From assembly GCA_033239525.1 (NCBI GenBank), contig BSYO01000005.1:26939341-27003340 (forward strand): a stretch of DNA of 64,000 nt. Direction: 5' to 3'. The position numbers were made by a program, and so were the translations under genes. The notes under the pieces are model-generated. The model was not told the DNA's origin. It saw only the letters and a list, made by a program, of their open reading frames with translations, and ran no database searches. Shown in pieces: positions 11,801 through 24,229 of the stretch; position 1 is the first letter of the stretch, and each line of letters starts with the position of its first letter. This DNA comes from Nepenthes gracilis (taxonomy: Eukaryota; Streptophyta; Magnoliopsida; Caryophyllales; Nepenthaceae).

Positions 11801-14800
11801 CCCCATCTAGTGCACACATTGAGAATAGGGTGTCAACAAAGTGAAACATTAAAAATTGTACTAATTATGACAAGATGAAACTTATGAATGTGAAACTCAT
11901 AAAAGAGCAATGAAACAAAGACGAAAACAAGGGCAAGAGTTAGAAAATCCATTTTCTATGTATCTTTTGAGAAGAGTAGTGGCACAATTTAAGGAAAAAA
12001 GTGAAGACACATGGATTTTTATTGGTTAGGAGAATGGTCAATATATGGTACCAAGGCAAGTCTTATCATGAGCTATACATGTAATATACATACATACATA
12101 AAAATATACATACATATGTATAAATTACTTATTTCTGTAAAAGTATGAATGTTGTCCATGAATATGTATATGTATGAATGTAAGTATGCATAATGTGATG
12201 ATGACTGGTATGAAAGCTGTAAGAGGTAGATAAGGGATTCATAAATTATGATAGGCTTACATTGAGGTTAGCATTGGGTCCTAGTCCTCACCTATTTTTT
12301 TTATTCATGAATGAACCAACTACATGCATCCAAGATAAGAATCATCGGCATTTGTTGCTTGTGTATGATGTTGATTGATAGATGACACTTTAGTAGAATC
12401 AGGATTAAAATCTGTAGGGATAGGTCATTTCATTTTGAGTCCCATACCCATTATACATTTTCACATTCTTTGATTCATAAGTTGGCCACATAGAGTTTGG
12501 AGGAAGGTTTGGATGATCCAAACTTAAGTGAATGAGGTTCTTCAGTGAGAGGAATGGACGGTGCCTGATCCATGCACATTAGGACACACGTGCTTAAGTG
12601 TCAGTAGCCCCGCACATGAAGGGCGACCATGAGGGCGAGCATGCATAGATAGCAACATAGGCATGCCAGAGAGGCGCTCATACACCATATCTATCAGCTC
12701 TTGAATAATTCGTGTGCCTAATGTGCACCGGTCTCACACTTGTATGCCTAGGGAATTTTTGCATTGGCATTCGAATGCCAATATAAAGCTCAGCACGATT
12801 TTTAGGGCATTTATTGTGAATATTTAAAGCAACTCCTTGACATATGACTAGAGAGAAAGAGAGGGAAGAAGGAAAAGATTCTTGTTAATAGTTAGGGCAT
12901 CTAATCTTGTTTAGATTTTCACTATCCTTGGGTATATTGTTCCATTTGTTGTTTTGGACATTTTACCAATGGTTATCTTTTAGTTTTTTTTTCTTGTTGT
13001 ATTTTCTTTGGTTTACAGAATTGTGGTAAAACTAAAAGAAGTGTTGGGGGTTTATATAGCTATATTCATAATTATTATAGGTTTTATACGGGCATAAAGT
13101 CTCATGATTTTACCTTTCGTTTCAAGGGGTTCCCATGAGATATACCTTGTATCATGCTTATACTCGTTGCTGTGAATGATTGTGGGTTGTCATTACATCT
13201 CTTCACGGATTACACTAACGAATTTGGTTAATCAATTCACATAGAGATTTGTTCTTGACCTGATTGCAAAACTTTATGTCCGAGGGCTAACAAAATGGAC
13301 AAAGATATTGGAATCTAAGGGTCTAAGATATGCATGAGCAAACAGTCTAGGTTAATAGGCTGTAAAATGAACACATTATGATGAATGGCTAGTACGTTCT
13401 TCTGAAAAAAAGATATTATTTTGAAAAATAGTTCCAAAAAATGGAGAATTAAAGAAGTACGGCACGGGGCTATGGTGTGTTGGTTAAAATGGAGAAATAT
13501 CTTGAGTGTCATGATCCATCAAATATCTCAAAATTCACAAGAAATTTATAGGAGTGCTATCAAATCAGCTACATTCCATGGTTTTGAAATAACAAATACA
13601 AACATGTCCATGCTGCAGAAAGTGATGATGTCAAGATGGATGAGAGGTGCAACATACCAGTCCCTAGAAATTTAATGTAGCACCAAAAGGAGGACAAACC
13701 ACAAAAAGCAAGGAAAGACTTTTGAGATGGTTTTCACCACAGTTACCAGTGTCGTTTCTAATATGTGGTTTGTAGACAAGTGTCACCAGAGTTATCACTA
13801 CATCGGTCAGTTACATGGTATATCGGTATGCAATACGCATACTGTTTGCAATTTTCGGTAATCATGATTTGACACAAATGCATAAGCAATGCATCATTGG
13901 GAAGTGATTTGGTTTAGGTTAGAAGTAGCAGAGAAGGGAGAAACAGGCACCAAAAATGTATTTGAACATCTTCAACTCTCCAAAGATTTTGCTCTAAATT
14001 GAGTGCAAATGTAAAAAATCATTCATATAGCCAATTCCACGGGTGGTACAAATGCCTTCTCTCTCTTTCTATTGTTATAATCAGTATCAATGCGCTAGAA
14101 TACCACCAAGTAGTGAGGAAGGCCATCCATCTATTGGTTTCTTGTTGTGACATTTTTTCCACAATCCAAGCCAACTGAACAGGTCCTCAAGTCAATCATA
14201 TGCAAATTCCAAATGATTTCAAGCTAATGAATCACATACCTAAAATATAGCTTGGTCAATATGGGTCACTACACTGGTACACTAGTAATACACAAAATGT
14301 GTCTTAGAGTCACACATCAAACAAGTTTTACCTTCCTTATTCATGTTTCCGTCCCAGACCGATTGCACATTCAGTTTAAACTACCTTTGCAGAAAAGCTT
14401 TAAAAGTGATACACTCCTTGAAAATGACAGCATATTTGCTTAATATAGATGTTGCCACTCAAAACAAAGCACATCAAAGGCTAGCCCCATCTTCCCTGAA
14501 CTTCATCTGTTAGCAATAGCGGCAGCTTAAGATTGCAAGTTAGTTTCAATAATCCAAGTACTAATATTAGGTTCTTTCTCTTGCATTGAATATACGAAGA
14601 GAGTGAGGGTTAACACAGGCGAACCAAAATGCCTCATCAAAGGCAATGACGCTCCCCAACCTCTCTATGGGCTACATACTCTACCTCACACAAAGCAGAC
14701 CTGCCTGGCTCACTGTAATTCAGGTCCAAATATCTGACTAATTCAACAATAATACATGTCTCATCAAGGTGACATTATTGATTATTGCACTAGACAAAGT

Positions 14801-16243
14801 GGCAAAGCCTGATTAGAGTTGACTCTCCCACCCTCCTCCATAGTCAAGATACACAACCTAAGAATTTAGCATTGTGGCTTGACGTTTGTGGTATTTTAGA
14901 GCCGATAAAAGGCTAGGATAGTAGATGTACTAGAAAACATAGAAACAAAAGAACAAAATGATACTCCTTTTGTTAAAAAAAAAGGCATCAGAATTAGAAA
15001 AAAGGGCATTGCTAGTTGACTACTTAACAAACAAAAGCAATTTCAACCCCATTCTCAATAACCAGCTTCCTCTACTTGCTATTAACAAGTCCTCTCTTTA
15101 GTTACCTGCCAAAAACCAGACAAAGCTTCGTATTTTAGCCATCTAGTGGCACATTAAATCAGCCTAGATGGGCCATGCCATGTTATCAAGACGAGAAATG
15201 GTGCAAAACTACAAAGTGCCATTACAAATCAACAATATCTATTCCATAAATAGCTTTCAGTTGACAAGTAGCAGGAATCTATCTTAAAAGAAATTTGGCA
15301 AATATCAGCATAATAAAGAGAAATCCCTTCACTTAACATCAACTAGGGCAAATTTAACTTCTACTGTCAAAGAAATAGTTGTTCAATCCATGCACAAGAG
15401 ACAAACAATTGAAAGAATGTCATTACAATCAATAAAATCTATTCAGTTAATAGGTTTTAGTTGACAAGTAGCAAGAATCTCTTAAAGGAAATTTGGTAAG
15501 CATCAGCATTATGAAGCAAAATCCCTTTACTTAAAGCCAACAGGGACAAATTTAACTTTTGATACAAGAGAGATAGTTGTTCAATTCATGCACAAGGTAT
15601 AAAAGAAAATGGTAGACTATCTCCCTTTCCAATGTCTTCAGAGTAGAGCAAACAATAGTATGCAAATATGAGCTCCGGATTTATGGAAACATGTTGATAA
15701 ACTACCCTGATGTTTCTTTAGTACTTGGTTGCACCACAAGCTTCGGATTTAAATGAGCCTTTGCTTGCCCAAACAAAATGAAGTGGCGAGAAATTTGTGA
15801 ACATTGAAACTCATTCATAGGATTACATGAAATAGAAAACGGATGGAATACAAAGAAAAGTGCTGCCACCTCGGGATTCAAATCATTTACTTTCTCAATT
15901 GCATCCAAGACATTCCCACATTGTACTGCCTTCTTAACTGCCATTCTATCTGTGATTGTTGCAAGATCTATATCCGCTATTTCACCAATAAGGAACCACA
16001 AATAAAAAAGTCTTAATATCAGCAACAAATCAATGATAAAAATGCAGCAGCCACAACAAAAGCTATAAGGAAAACATAAGTGATACGTTCAGTTCCAGAT
16101 TCCATGCGGAACTTCTCTGCAGCATCAACATAACCCTCAGTAACAAGAAAATTCATAACCAATTTATTCATATCCTCTTTCCTAATCTTCACTTCGTTAA
16201 GCTTTTTCTCCCACTCTTCCCTTGTTATCACCTTCTTTGACAT
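8830..16243 (-). CDS. GID8: GID8 homologue: LisH-CTLH-CRA subunit of the GID/CTLH E3 ubiquitin ligase
   Basis: Coding exons, in order: 16243-16087, 15976-15870, 10196-10065, 9439-9283, 8951-8830. They join in frame to 224 codons plus stop, matching the family length. All internal borders are GT/AG (for example GAAC|GTATCA into AATAG|CGGAT). The LisH motif is residues about 23-50 ([16 protein letters not shown]), followed by CTLH (about 57-114; [18 protein letters not shown]) and CRA (about 115-220). GID8 is a scaffold subunit of the cytosolic and nuclear CTLH/GID ubiquitin ligase (established for yeast and animals, conserved in plants). The start ATG lies three bases after an acceptor, so the upstream exon is non-coding. 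The gene appears intact. The 5.67 kb third coding intron boundary (10197-15869) is unusually long. Confidence 0.93.
12085..12120. repeat. ATACATAC-type microsatellite
   Basis: Runs of TACATACATA separated by a short AAAAA interruption lie inside the long GID8 intron. Confidence 0.7.
15222..15600. repeat. Tandem duplication of ~0.2 kb in the GID8 intron
   Basis: Two adjacent copies start near 15222 and 15427. Both contain TTGACAAGTAGCA, TCAGCATWATRAAG and ATAGTTGTTCAATYCATGCACAAG in the same order and spacing. They differ by scattered substitutions and small gaps, so the duplication is not recent. It lies between two coding exons and does not affect the reading frame. Confidence 0.75.
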
Positions 16244-18774
16244 AGCCTGCACGAAGTAACAATTGCAGAGCATTACCTCAGAACTACAAAATTTGAAAAC
16301 CAGAAATCCCCATATTTCATCTTGGCCTTTTTTTTAAAGGATGGGAATTTCTATTATTCTATATCAAAACACTGGATAATAGTTGCTTCCCAGTAAGAGA
16401 CACAACAGTTGACAATTATCAAGACACAGTAAAAAAACTCCAAACCAGATTTAGGAATCAATATCTTAAGAGAGATACAGAATATGAAAAAGACAACTGC
16501 CATGCAAGTCCTCAAGCAATATTACTTGAATTTTAAAAGCAATGTTATATTTTGGAGCCTCTAAAAAACTGAAAGTGTTTATGGCATAAAATGATCGCCT
16601 AGCCACAGCTAAAGATCAGTTGTGCCCAATATGCAAGATCTGTGGATAAAATGAAAATAAACTTAAAGTAAATAGGCAAAATATTAATGACACCATCAGT
16701 AAGAAAGCAGTTCAGAAAATGAAAAACTACCCCATTTTAATTACATGCCCCAACTCAGAGGCAATCTTTTGCTTTGGAGCTACTATCCTATCAAACGGCT
16801 GTTGTTTAGAGTACTCCTTCTGATGTAGAATTCCCAACAATTAACTCTGTCTAATATACTTAATGCTAGCTTGGGGGCTTTCCTATCCAGCAATTCTGTT
16901 AAGATCTTGTTTTGCTTATCTTCTAAATGCAAAAAGGGAGAAACGAGGAGAGAGGGAGTAGCCACTTTGCTATACAAAGATAATCCAATTACATGTCATT
17001 TAAAGGTGCAAACCAAAGTGCAAACTAGACCCGAATGACCAAAATTCATGGACCCACTTACCACATGGAACATTAAAAATTAAAAAAAATGGATATTTCT
17101 TGTTTGATACAAGTTGTGAATCTGGGACTGAGCCTTCTGGATGATTAGGCCAAACAAAGTACTTAGTTTTTTTGGAAAACAAATACTAATATCAAATTGA
17201 CTTTCTAAAACCTAAGATTCTGTAACTCCATTGAATACAGCACCATCTATGCTGATTAGCAAGATAGATCATAGCAGCCAACTTCTGAATCATTGAACTA
17301 GCTCAGGTGAATAACCTAATTAAGCCATTACATGTAAGTATCTATGATGTTCAACACATTGAAATATAAAGAAACAAATATATAGAGATAAAATTGATTG
17401 AACAGCACAGAATAATATAAATAAGGAGCTAATTACCATAGCTTCAATTTCTATAATATGATGAATAGCAATCCAGAATTGTGACATTAGTCCAGTGGCT
17501 TCAAACCCATCTGAAATCAAAGTAGTAGCCCTAGAATTCCCCAATAATACACAATCAAAAACACTTACCCAATCATATGAATCAGACAATCAGCTTAAGA
17601 TATTCAAAGAACACAATTGACAATTTGAAAAATAAATAAATTTTAACTACTTCTGATAGTTCTCTCGCAATTTAACCTCATTCCATAACCCCAAGACTCC
17701 TATTAACCCAAAATTTTTTTAAAAAAAGAGAGAGAATATTTTACTCCTGAATATTAACCCCAAAGGTTTGACTTTTGAAATTTCTAACACTGACATGCTT
17801 AGGATTACTACGAAAAATAGCAGAATATAAAAATTGATCTCTTATGCCAGCACAGCAAAGTAAAAGATGCAGTTTTTGGTAAGTAGAGTTTCTTATAAGT
17901 ACAACTCTCAGGCTGTTCCATGGTCATTTCTTTTGAGGCAACATAGTATTAAATAAGTTGAGTGTCTCGCTTGTCCACAGTCTTACCCATGCCTCAGCCT
18001 ATCGAATCAATGGACCATAGCATGTCATAGGTTACGTTTGTGTGTTACGAGTAAATTAAAAAAATAAATGCACATAATTCCATAAGTCACCAGCAAAAAC
18101 AAAAAACCTCCGGCACCATTCTTTGGTTTCCCTGCACAAAATTCCATGCAAATCAAGCACCCGCCACGTCCAAAAACCTACTCCAGTGACTTGAATTGTA
18201 CACATAAATTCCAGTACACTCCGTTTGTTCAACAGCTGAGAGGAGACTTATTAACCCTATTATTGGTCCATCATTCCAAATCTTAAACTATTTGATTGAG
18301 TGATTTCTTAATATGTTATCAGAGCCTTTGATAAATCAATGCACAGTTCGTATTTGAAACCCCATCTTCACAGGATCAAACTTCAGTAAATGGCGACGTG
18401 GACAGTGATTACTTTACCCCTCGGGCTAAATAGACATTAAAACGACAAAGCATATTAGAGTATAAATCATATTCTTCCCACCAGTTTAAGTTGCTTCGAT
18501 TATATATACGAAAATTCCGGTATAGCTCATTTGTTCAATGTCTGCGAGACACACCGATAGCCACTGTCGAATAATCATTTCGCTTCAATGAAACCCAACT
18601 TCAAAATAAAATTTAAATTACTTCTCAATCTAACTTATTGAGATTTTCATCCAGTTACTTCTCTTCGGTTGCCAATTTGCCCAAGATCCAACAATATCGG
18701 AAAGAGAATCATGAAACTAGAAAACAGAAAAGGCAACCTAATACTCGAATTGGAAAATGGGAGGGTTTGAATAC

Positions 18775-18880
18775 CTCTTCCGAGCCCCGTCACAACTCCA
18801 GTGCTTGAGACAGGTAATGAAACTCGTCGACCGGAGATATCGGAGACCGATGTTTCGGAGTTTCGACCTTTGATCTGATA
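18775..18880 (-). other. GID8: GID8 5' UTR exon and likely promoter side
   Basis: On the minus strand, CGGAAGAG|GTATTC is a good donor at 18775, and the acceptor TTCGTGCAG sits three bases before the GID8 start codon. The GC-rich block 18780-18870 fits a plant 5' UTR exon. The transcription start (about 18880) is a guess from the change to AT-rich sequence. The intervening intron (16247-18774) contains no recognisable gene. Confidence 0.55.
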
Positions 18881-20935
18881 TTTGGGGAAAATTATTTAAA
18901 ATATCATATTTAATACTACACGATTTTATTATTGTTACATTTTTTATAATATATTTTAAAAATTATTTTAATATTTTATTTTATACATCTATTTATATTA
19001 TTAAATTTATATAAAAAAACAAAAACAAAGCATATATTATATTATAATAAATATTTGGACGATGAATTTATAGCATTAATTATTCTAAACTTTATACTAA
19101 ACAATTTTTTTTATGATATTGGTTATATTTCATAATATATAATATGTGTTTAAAATAAAAAAATTATTAAAATAAATATCTACTTTACTGATTTTTTTTA
19201 CTACATATATATTATTAAATAATTTTAAAAACAATAAATTTAACTTGAAGTTTTAGTTAATATTGAATTACTATTAAAATCGATACCTTCCTAAATTTAA
19301 ATTGTTGTACAGATTAGAGAGCCACCTGATTTTTCACGTTAGGTCGAATTAAGACAGGTCCAATCTTTATATCTGATAAATTGGGTCATATCCAATACAA
19401 CGAACAAATAAGAGATTAGATAATCGATAAACTCACTTCTGAGTTTATCCTCTAATGCTTAAATTAGAAATCTTTCTCAATTGATGGAAATATATAATGA
19501 TGTAAGAGAATGCGTGGATACAAATATGTGAAAAAAAGTGAGTTATTATAGAGTTTGACTCCGGTGAGTGTGCTCAGCAGAAAGTGATTTTGCAAAATAG
19601 AGAGAGACAATGAATGATCTCTGTTAGGATTATATCTTGGGCTGCCTCTTAGGTCATTTTCCTCTTGGGTTTTCTCTGGATTGCCTCATCTCTTTCTCCA
19701 ACGATGGAGAAGGGATATTTGTGGACAATGGTCAAGCTTGGCTTTAACGTCAAAGTTTGGACAATTATTACGTTGAGATTCGCAGGTTGTTGGTCGTTTA
19801 TTAAATCCACTGGTGTCAACCGTCATTTTGCAATGGTGGTACAACCATTGGTGGTTTTTACTGATATTTATCATACTGTTACGACGAATGATTCGTCGAG
19901 TCACGTTGACAATGGTAGCGGCAGAATTCTTTCTGCTGCGGACAAGCAAGCGTGGCCACACGCTCTGAACATTGACCTCAACCACCAATGGCAGGTGCCT
20001 ACCGTGTCAGCACTATTTGCAATGGTTAGGCTTGCCATTAAGTTGAAGGGTTCCCTTGCCGTGATTAGTCATATCACAAGAGATTGCCTGTTGGGTTTAG
20101 CCGATCACTATCTCCACTAGCCTATTATGTGCCAACATTGGTTAGGCCTACTGTATGGCCTTTTAGGCTTTGATCTTCATAAGGCTTTACAGATGGATAG
20201 GTTTAACTTTGGATCGGCTTATGGTATAATAGGATCTATCAAAAATAAAATATCATATTTGATATATCTAATTAAACATCATGAAAAATAAATTATTTGA
20301 TATAATTAAATTTTAGATATACTCAGACTATCATATCTATGAAAAAAAAATCAATCATGGCATTTTTTACTTGAAACAAAAAAAATACCTTGAGACTCAC
20401 AATTTTAAGATAGATTAATGTTACATAAAAATTTTAATAATTAGTGAAAGAGAAAATATAATTGATCACTTATAAATATTATTCTCTCCATTAAAAAATC
20501 AAATTAGTAAATAAAATAACTTTTTTTAATAATATATAATAAAATCATACATAATTATAACTTTTAATCAACTTAATAAATTATCAAATAATAGTTATAT
20601 TATGTAAAATAATTTTTACATAATGGTTATAGAAAACCTAATAAGAACGAGCATGTATTTAAACGATGAATATATTAAAATATTATAAATAATTATAACA
20701 CAATATAAATTAACTATAAATAATCTCATAAATATAAGGTTAAAATGTTAAACAGAATTAAAAAAAAAATTCTATAAAAGTGAAACTATAAAATATGTTA
20801 TGACTTCACTGCCGATGGCAAATGAATACTTATTTTTCAACTCTTAAAATTTTCTATATCTTAAAATTTATTAATAATAATATTAAATTTATCTTTAATT
20901 AGTTTATTGTGCCTTTTTATTACATTGTCATTATG
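18881..20935. other. AT-rich intergenic sequence with one unassigned open frame
   Basis: No recognised gene. A 151-codon plus-strand frame at 19665-20120 sits in a block of normal GC content within AT-rich surroundings. Its translation shows no domain, its composition is not gene-like, and an overlapping minus frame of 100 codons argues against coding. It may be a relic of an unknown repeat. Confidence 0.4.
20928..20935. repeat. Target-site duplication, left (TCATTATG)
   Basis: Perfect 8-base direct match to 21698-21705 on the other side of the MITE. Confidence 0.75.
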
Positions 20936-21697
20936 TGGGCTCGGGAGGAATGTTCTGTGGCACAGGAGCTGTGCTGGGCCAACCGTTAGATCAAATTCAA
21001 CGGGCAGGGGGTTCTCTTCCCCCGCACCCCATTTTCTTTTCTTTTTTGATTTTTTGATTTTTTGATTTTTTCATTTTTCTCCCTTTTTTTATATTTGTTT
21101 TTATCTTTTAAAATTTTATTTTTATTATATTTTTATTTTTATATTTTTATAAAATAAAAATATAAAAAATATTTTTAATAATTTTTTAGATTTCATTAAT
21201 ATAATAATATTTTAAAAAGTATTATTATAAAATTATTATTTTATAAGTTTATAAAATGTAATTTTCATTATATGATAATATTTTTAATAAATATGCCTAT
21301 AAATTAATATTTTACAAATTTATAAAATATAATCCTATTTATATAATAATATTTTAAAATATATAATTATAAATTATTATTTTATAAATTTATAAAATAT
21401 AAATATAAATGTAAGTATTTAATAAATAGTAATAAAATAATCTAATTATAAATAAATTTATTTATATATTTAATTTTTATATGAACTTACATTTTATAAA
21501 AATATTTAAAATATATATAAATTAAAAATATAGAAAACAAAGAAAAAGGGGGGTCAAAGATTAAAAAATGGGTGTTAAAACAAAAAAAAAAGAAAAAAGA
21601 AAAAAATGGGGGGAGATAACCCTACCCATTGGATTAAATCCAACGGGCAACATCCGAGGCACAGACATTGTGCTGCGGAGCAGCGTCCCTCATCCCA
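20936..21697. mobile_element. MITE with terminal inverted repeats and 8-bp target duplication
   Basis: The left end begins TGGGCTCGGGAGGAATG. The right end, reverse-complemented, begins TGGGATGAGGGACGCTG. Inverted similarity continues inward for about 100 bases through CCGTTAGATC/CCGTTGGATT, then a homopolymer-rich arm. TCATTATG directly flanks both ends (20928-20935 and 21698-21705). The interior is extremely AT-rich and has no transposase. An 8-bp duplication fits a hAT-type element. A ninth base differs (G/A), so a Mutator-type origin with one mutation is also possible. Length is 762 bp. Confidence 0.8.
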
Positions 21698-21705
21698 TCA
21701 TTATG
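21698..21705. repeat. Target-site duplication, right (TCATTATG)
   Basis: Perfect 8-base direct match to 20928-20935. Confidence 0.75.
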
Positions 21706-21910
21706 CCTCGTATACATCTTTATGATAATGTTACTTATCATCGTTACCTTTATAGTTTTATAAAAAAATATTGAAATAAAATAATATATAGGAAAAATAT
21801 ATTGATAAATTAAAAAATATAATGAATTTTGTTGGGTACTGATTCATGTCAAACCTAACCCTGTGTAGTAATAGACCCGAGGAGTCGTCTCATTTGAAAG
21901 TTGGAACCAT

Positions 21911-22420
21911 TAGGTGTGTTCATGGCTCGGTTATCCAAATCATGAACAATTTTTTTTAACCAAAATTGGGTTGAATTGTTTGGCAAAATCAGAAATTGAA
22001 ACCAAACTGGTCAGATTGGTTTACTGGTCAAACAATTAATAATTAATTAGTTTGATTACATTGATTAACTGATTTTAAAACATCATAGAATTTTTATTCA
22101 AATTGCAAGCATATAGCAACTAAATTTTAAAATTATAAAACACCAAAATAATATTTCGGTGTAGAAATTATATCTTCTGATAATAATTTAGTGACAAATT
22201 GTAAGTAATATAAGTTTCATTTAATAGTAAACAATCATATATATTCATACATTTATAATTATATATTACATATATTTATGTATCATTGGTTCAATTATCC
22301 ACCGACTAAAAAATCGATGGCCTGAAACCGAACCAAAACTTGATAAATTTTGAGTCTATCAATCGGATATCCAAACTAGCAGTTCAATTATCCTATTTTT
22401 TGTTTAGCAAGTTAATGATA
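21911..22420. mobile_element. Possible hAT-like MITE remnant
   Basis: The left side, TAGGTGTGTTCATGG followed by CTCGGTT, resembles the end of common plant hAT-type MITEs. On the right, AACCGAACC at about 22329 is the inverted counterpart of the inner sequence. A clean right terminus and target duplication were not found. Confidence 0.3.
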
Positions 22421-24229
22421 TTTTGATCACCTTTAGAAGCTATATAGAAGACCAAATGAAGACAAAGTTAATAAGGCACGTCAATACTTGATCATAAATG
22501 TCCCACATAGGCTCATTGTGGGACCAAGTGGGGGATTTAGATTATACCCGTAAAAATACTCTTGAAAAAGATTGCATAAATGACATGTGATGAGACAATA
22601 TGGCCGTGTTTGGAGAAAATCACAATGCTTGTACAACAACCCCTACCATTAAATACGCAGTTAATTAACAATAAGAACATCTCCAATGGCTACATTTAGC
22701 ATTGGATCTATAAATACCCCACCAACCTTGATTTGTCAAAATCATCAAAATCTCATTATCAACTCTCCATATTAAAGCTATTAAGAAAATGAGAAAACTG
22801 TTTCCCTCTTTGATGGATGCACATTGTCATATTCTAATACCTAGTTATATTATAATAATAAGTTTAAATTAATGAAGAATGTGAGTCTCATGTTGAGATT
22901 ACAATCAATCCAAAAGAATATATATAGTAATTTAAATTATAGGATCCAAATGATACCACACCCGAAAGTGGTTTCGAAATACTGACTATACTAAGATATT
23001 AAAATATAAGTAAGGAGATATGTCTAAATAATATAAATTAGAGTCAAATATCAGTGACATTATATCATCTTTTATATAAAACTATTGTCTGAATAGTATA
23101 AATATTAGACTACTGTTTAAAAACTAAATATAGTACTAGATAATAAATATTTCTAATCCTAATCTTTTCAAACGTCTCTTCCTTTAATCCTACTCATTCT
23201 ACAAGTGTTGAAATTGCTTATGTGAAGGGAGTTAGTAAAAAATAAAAGTAAGAGTGAGTCAAAAATTTAGTAAGGCATATAATTCTATAAGTAAACATAC
23301 GATTGGCAAACAAATATATTGGAAGGAGCAATCAATCAAATTTAAATAAAATGCCATAAATTTCATAACAAATGTGTACGACTTTTTAAATTTTTTTTTC
23401 AATTTTTATTTAGATTGTACCATAAAATATATATTTAACTATATAAATTTTTATGGACTAAGAATCGGTAAAATCTTACTAACTAAATGAGCAAATAATC
23501 AAAATTTAACCTATATTTTTTTCATATAATCAAATAATTTACACTACTATTCATAATTTGTAAGTGGACTGTCATACATATAACCTTATAAATAGGGATA
23601 AATGCTACTTTTACCTACAGATGATCGATTTGAATATCGATTAATACTATTATGGACTAAGGGCCAGTAATGCGCTACTGACTAAAGGAGTGTATAATCG
23701 AAATTCGAATTCTATTTATTTTTACATAACCAATGGCTTTACGCTATTATTCAATACTTCATAAGTAGGTAGTCATATATATAACTATATAAATGGGGCT
23801 AAATACTGCTTTTATCTACGGATGATAGATTTAAATATCGATTACCACTATAATATATTAATGCATGCTATGGCATACCACTGCTAAATTTTTTATAATT
23901 GTTTGATATTCAAATAAAATAACAACTCTACACAATTTCACATAATTTTTTTATTTTCTCAATCTAAAGAAAATATTATTAGTCCATTAACAAATTATTG
24001 AGTTTTTTTTATAATCATTTTAAATAATTATCATGCAAAAACTTTACAGATACTTAAACATGCAAGTCTTTAAATATACAAAAGTTACATTATAAGTTTT
24101 TTAAACCAAATTATAAAAAAATCCGTAACATTTTGAGATTTCAACATTTCACTTTAATTAACATGCATGTGGACAAATTATTAAATTTTAAGAAAATGCA
24201 AGATATGAACTTTGTGATTTTAAACTTGT
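22421..24229. other. Gene-free AT-rich spacer
   Basis: No gene recognised. There is a promoter-like CTATAAATACCCC at about 22709 with an ATG some 75 bases downstream, but that frame closes after 27 codons. A tandem duplication lies at 23452-23850. Confidence 0.5.
23452..23850. repeat. Tandem duplication, 199-bp unit
   Basis: Copies start at 23452 and 23651, each with TATGGACTAAG. Both continue through similar segments ending in GATGATMGATTTRAATATCGATTA. Substitutions are scattered between copies. No coding potential. Confidence 0.75.

Larger units (their letters stand above)
10197..15869 (-). other. 5.67 kb intron of GID8
   Basis: This intron separates the exon ending ...NDLNPE (15870) from the exon starting ILDTNPQ (10196). 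It contains a TACA/TATG-type simple repeat (about 12085-12120) and a 0.2 kb tandem duplication (15222-15600). A long stretch at about 12540-13700 reads like old inserted repeat sequence, but no domain, LTR pair or target duplication could be shown. The small open frames in it have no recognisable protein motif. Confidence 0.6.

Noticed and set aside
12540..13260. LTR-like stretch in the GID8 intron
   Set aside because: The texture suggests an LTR or leader, but no partner copy, primer site or target duplication was found.
13421..13675. 84-codon open frame in the GID8 intron
   Set aside because: No recognisable domain and it overlaps a minus frame. It may be an old repeat but this could not be supported.
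22709..22880. TATA box followed by a short frame (possible small gene)
   Set aside because: The frame closes after 27 codons and shows no signal peptide or domain.
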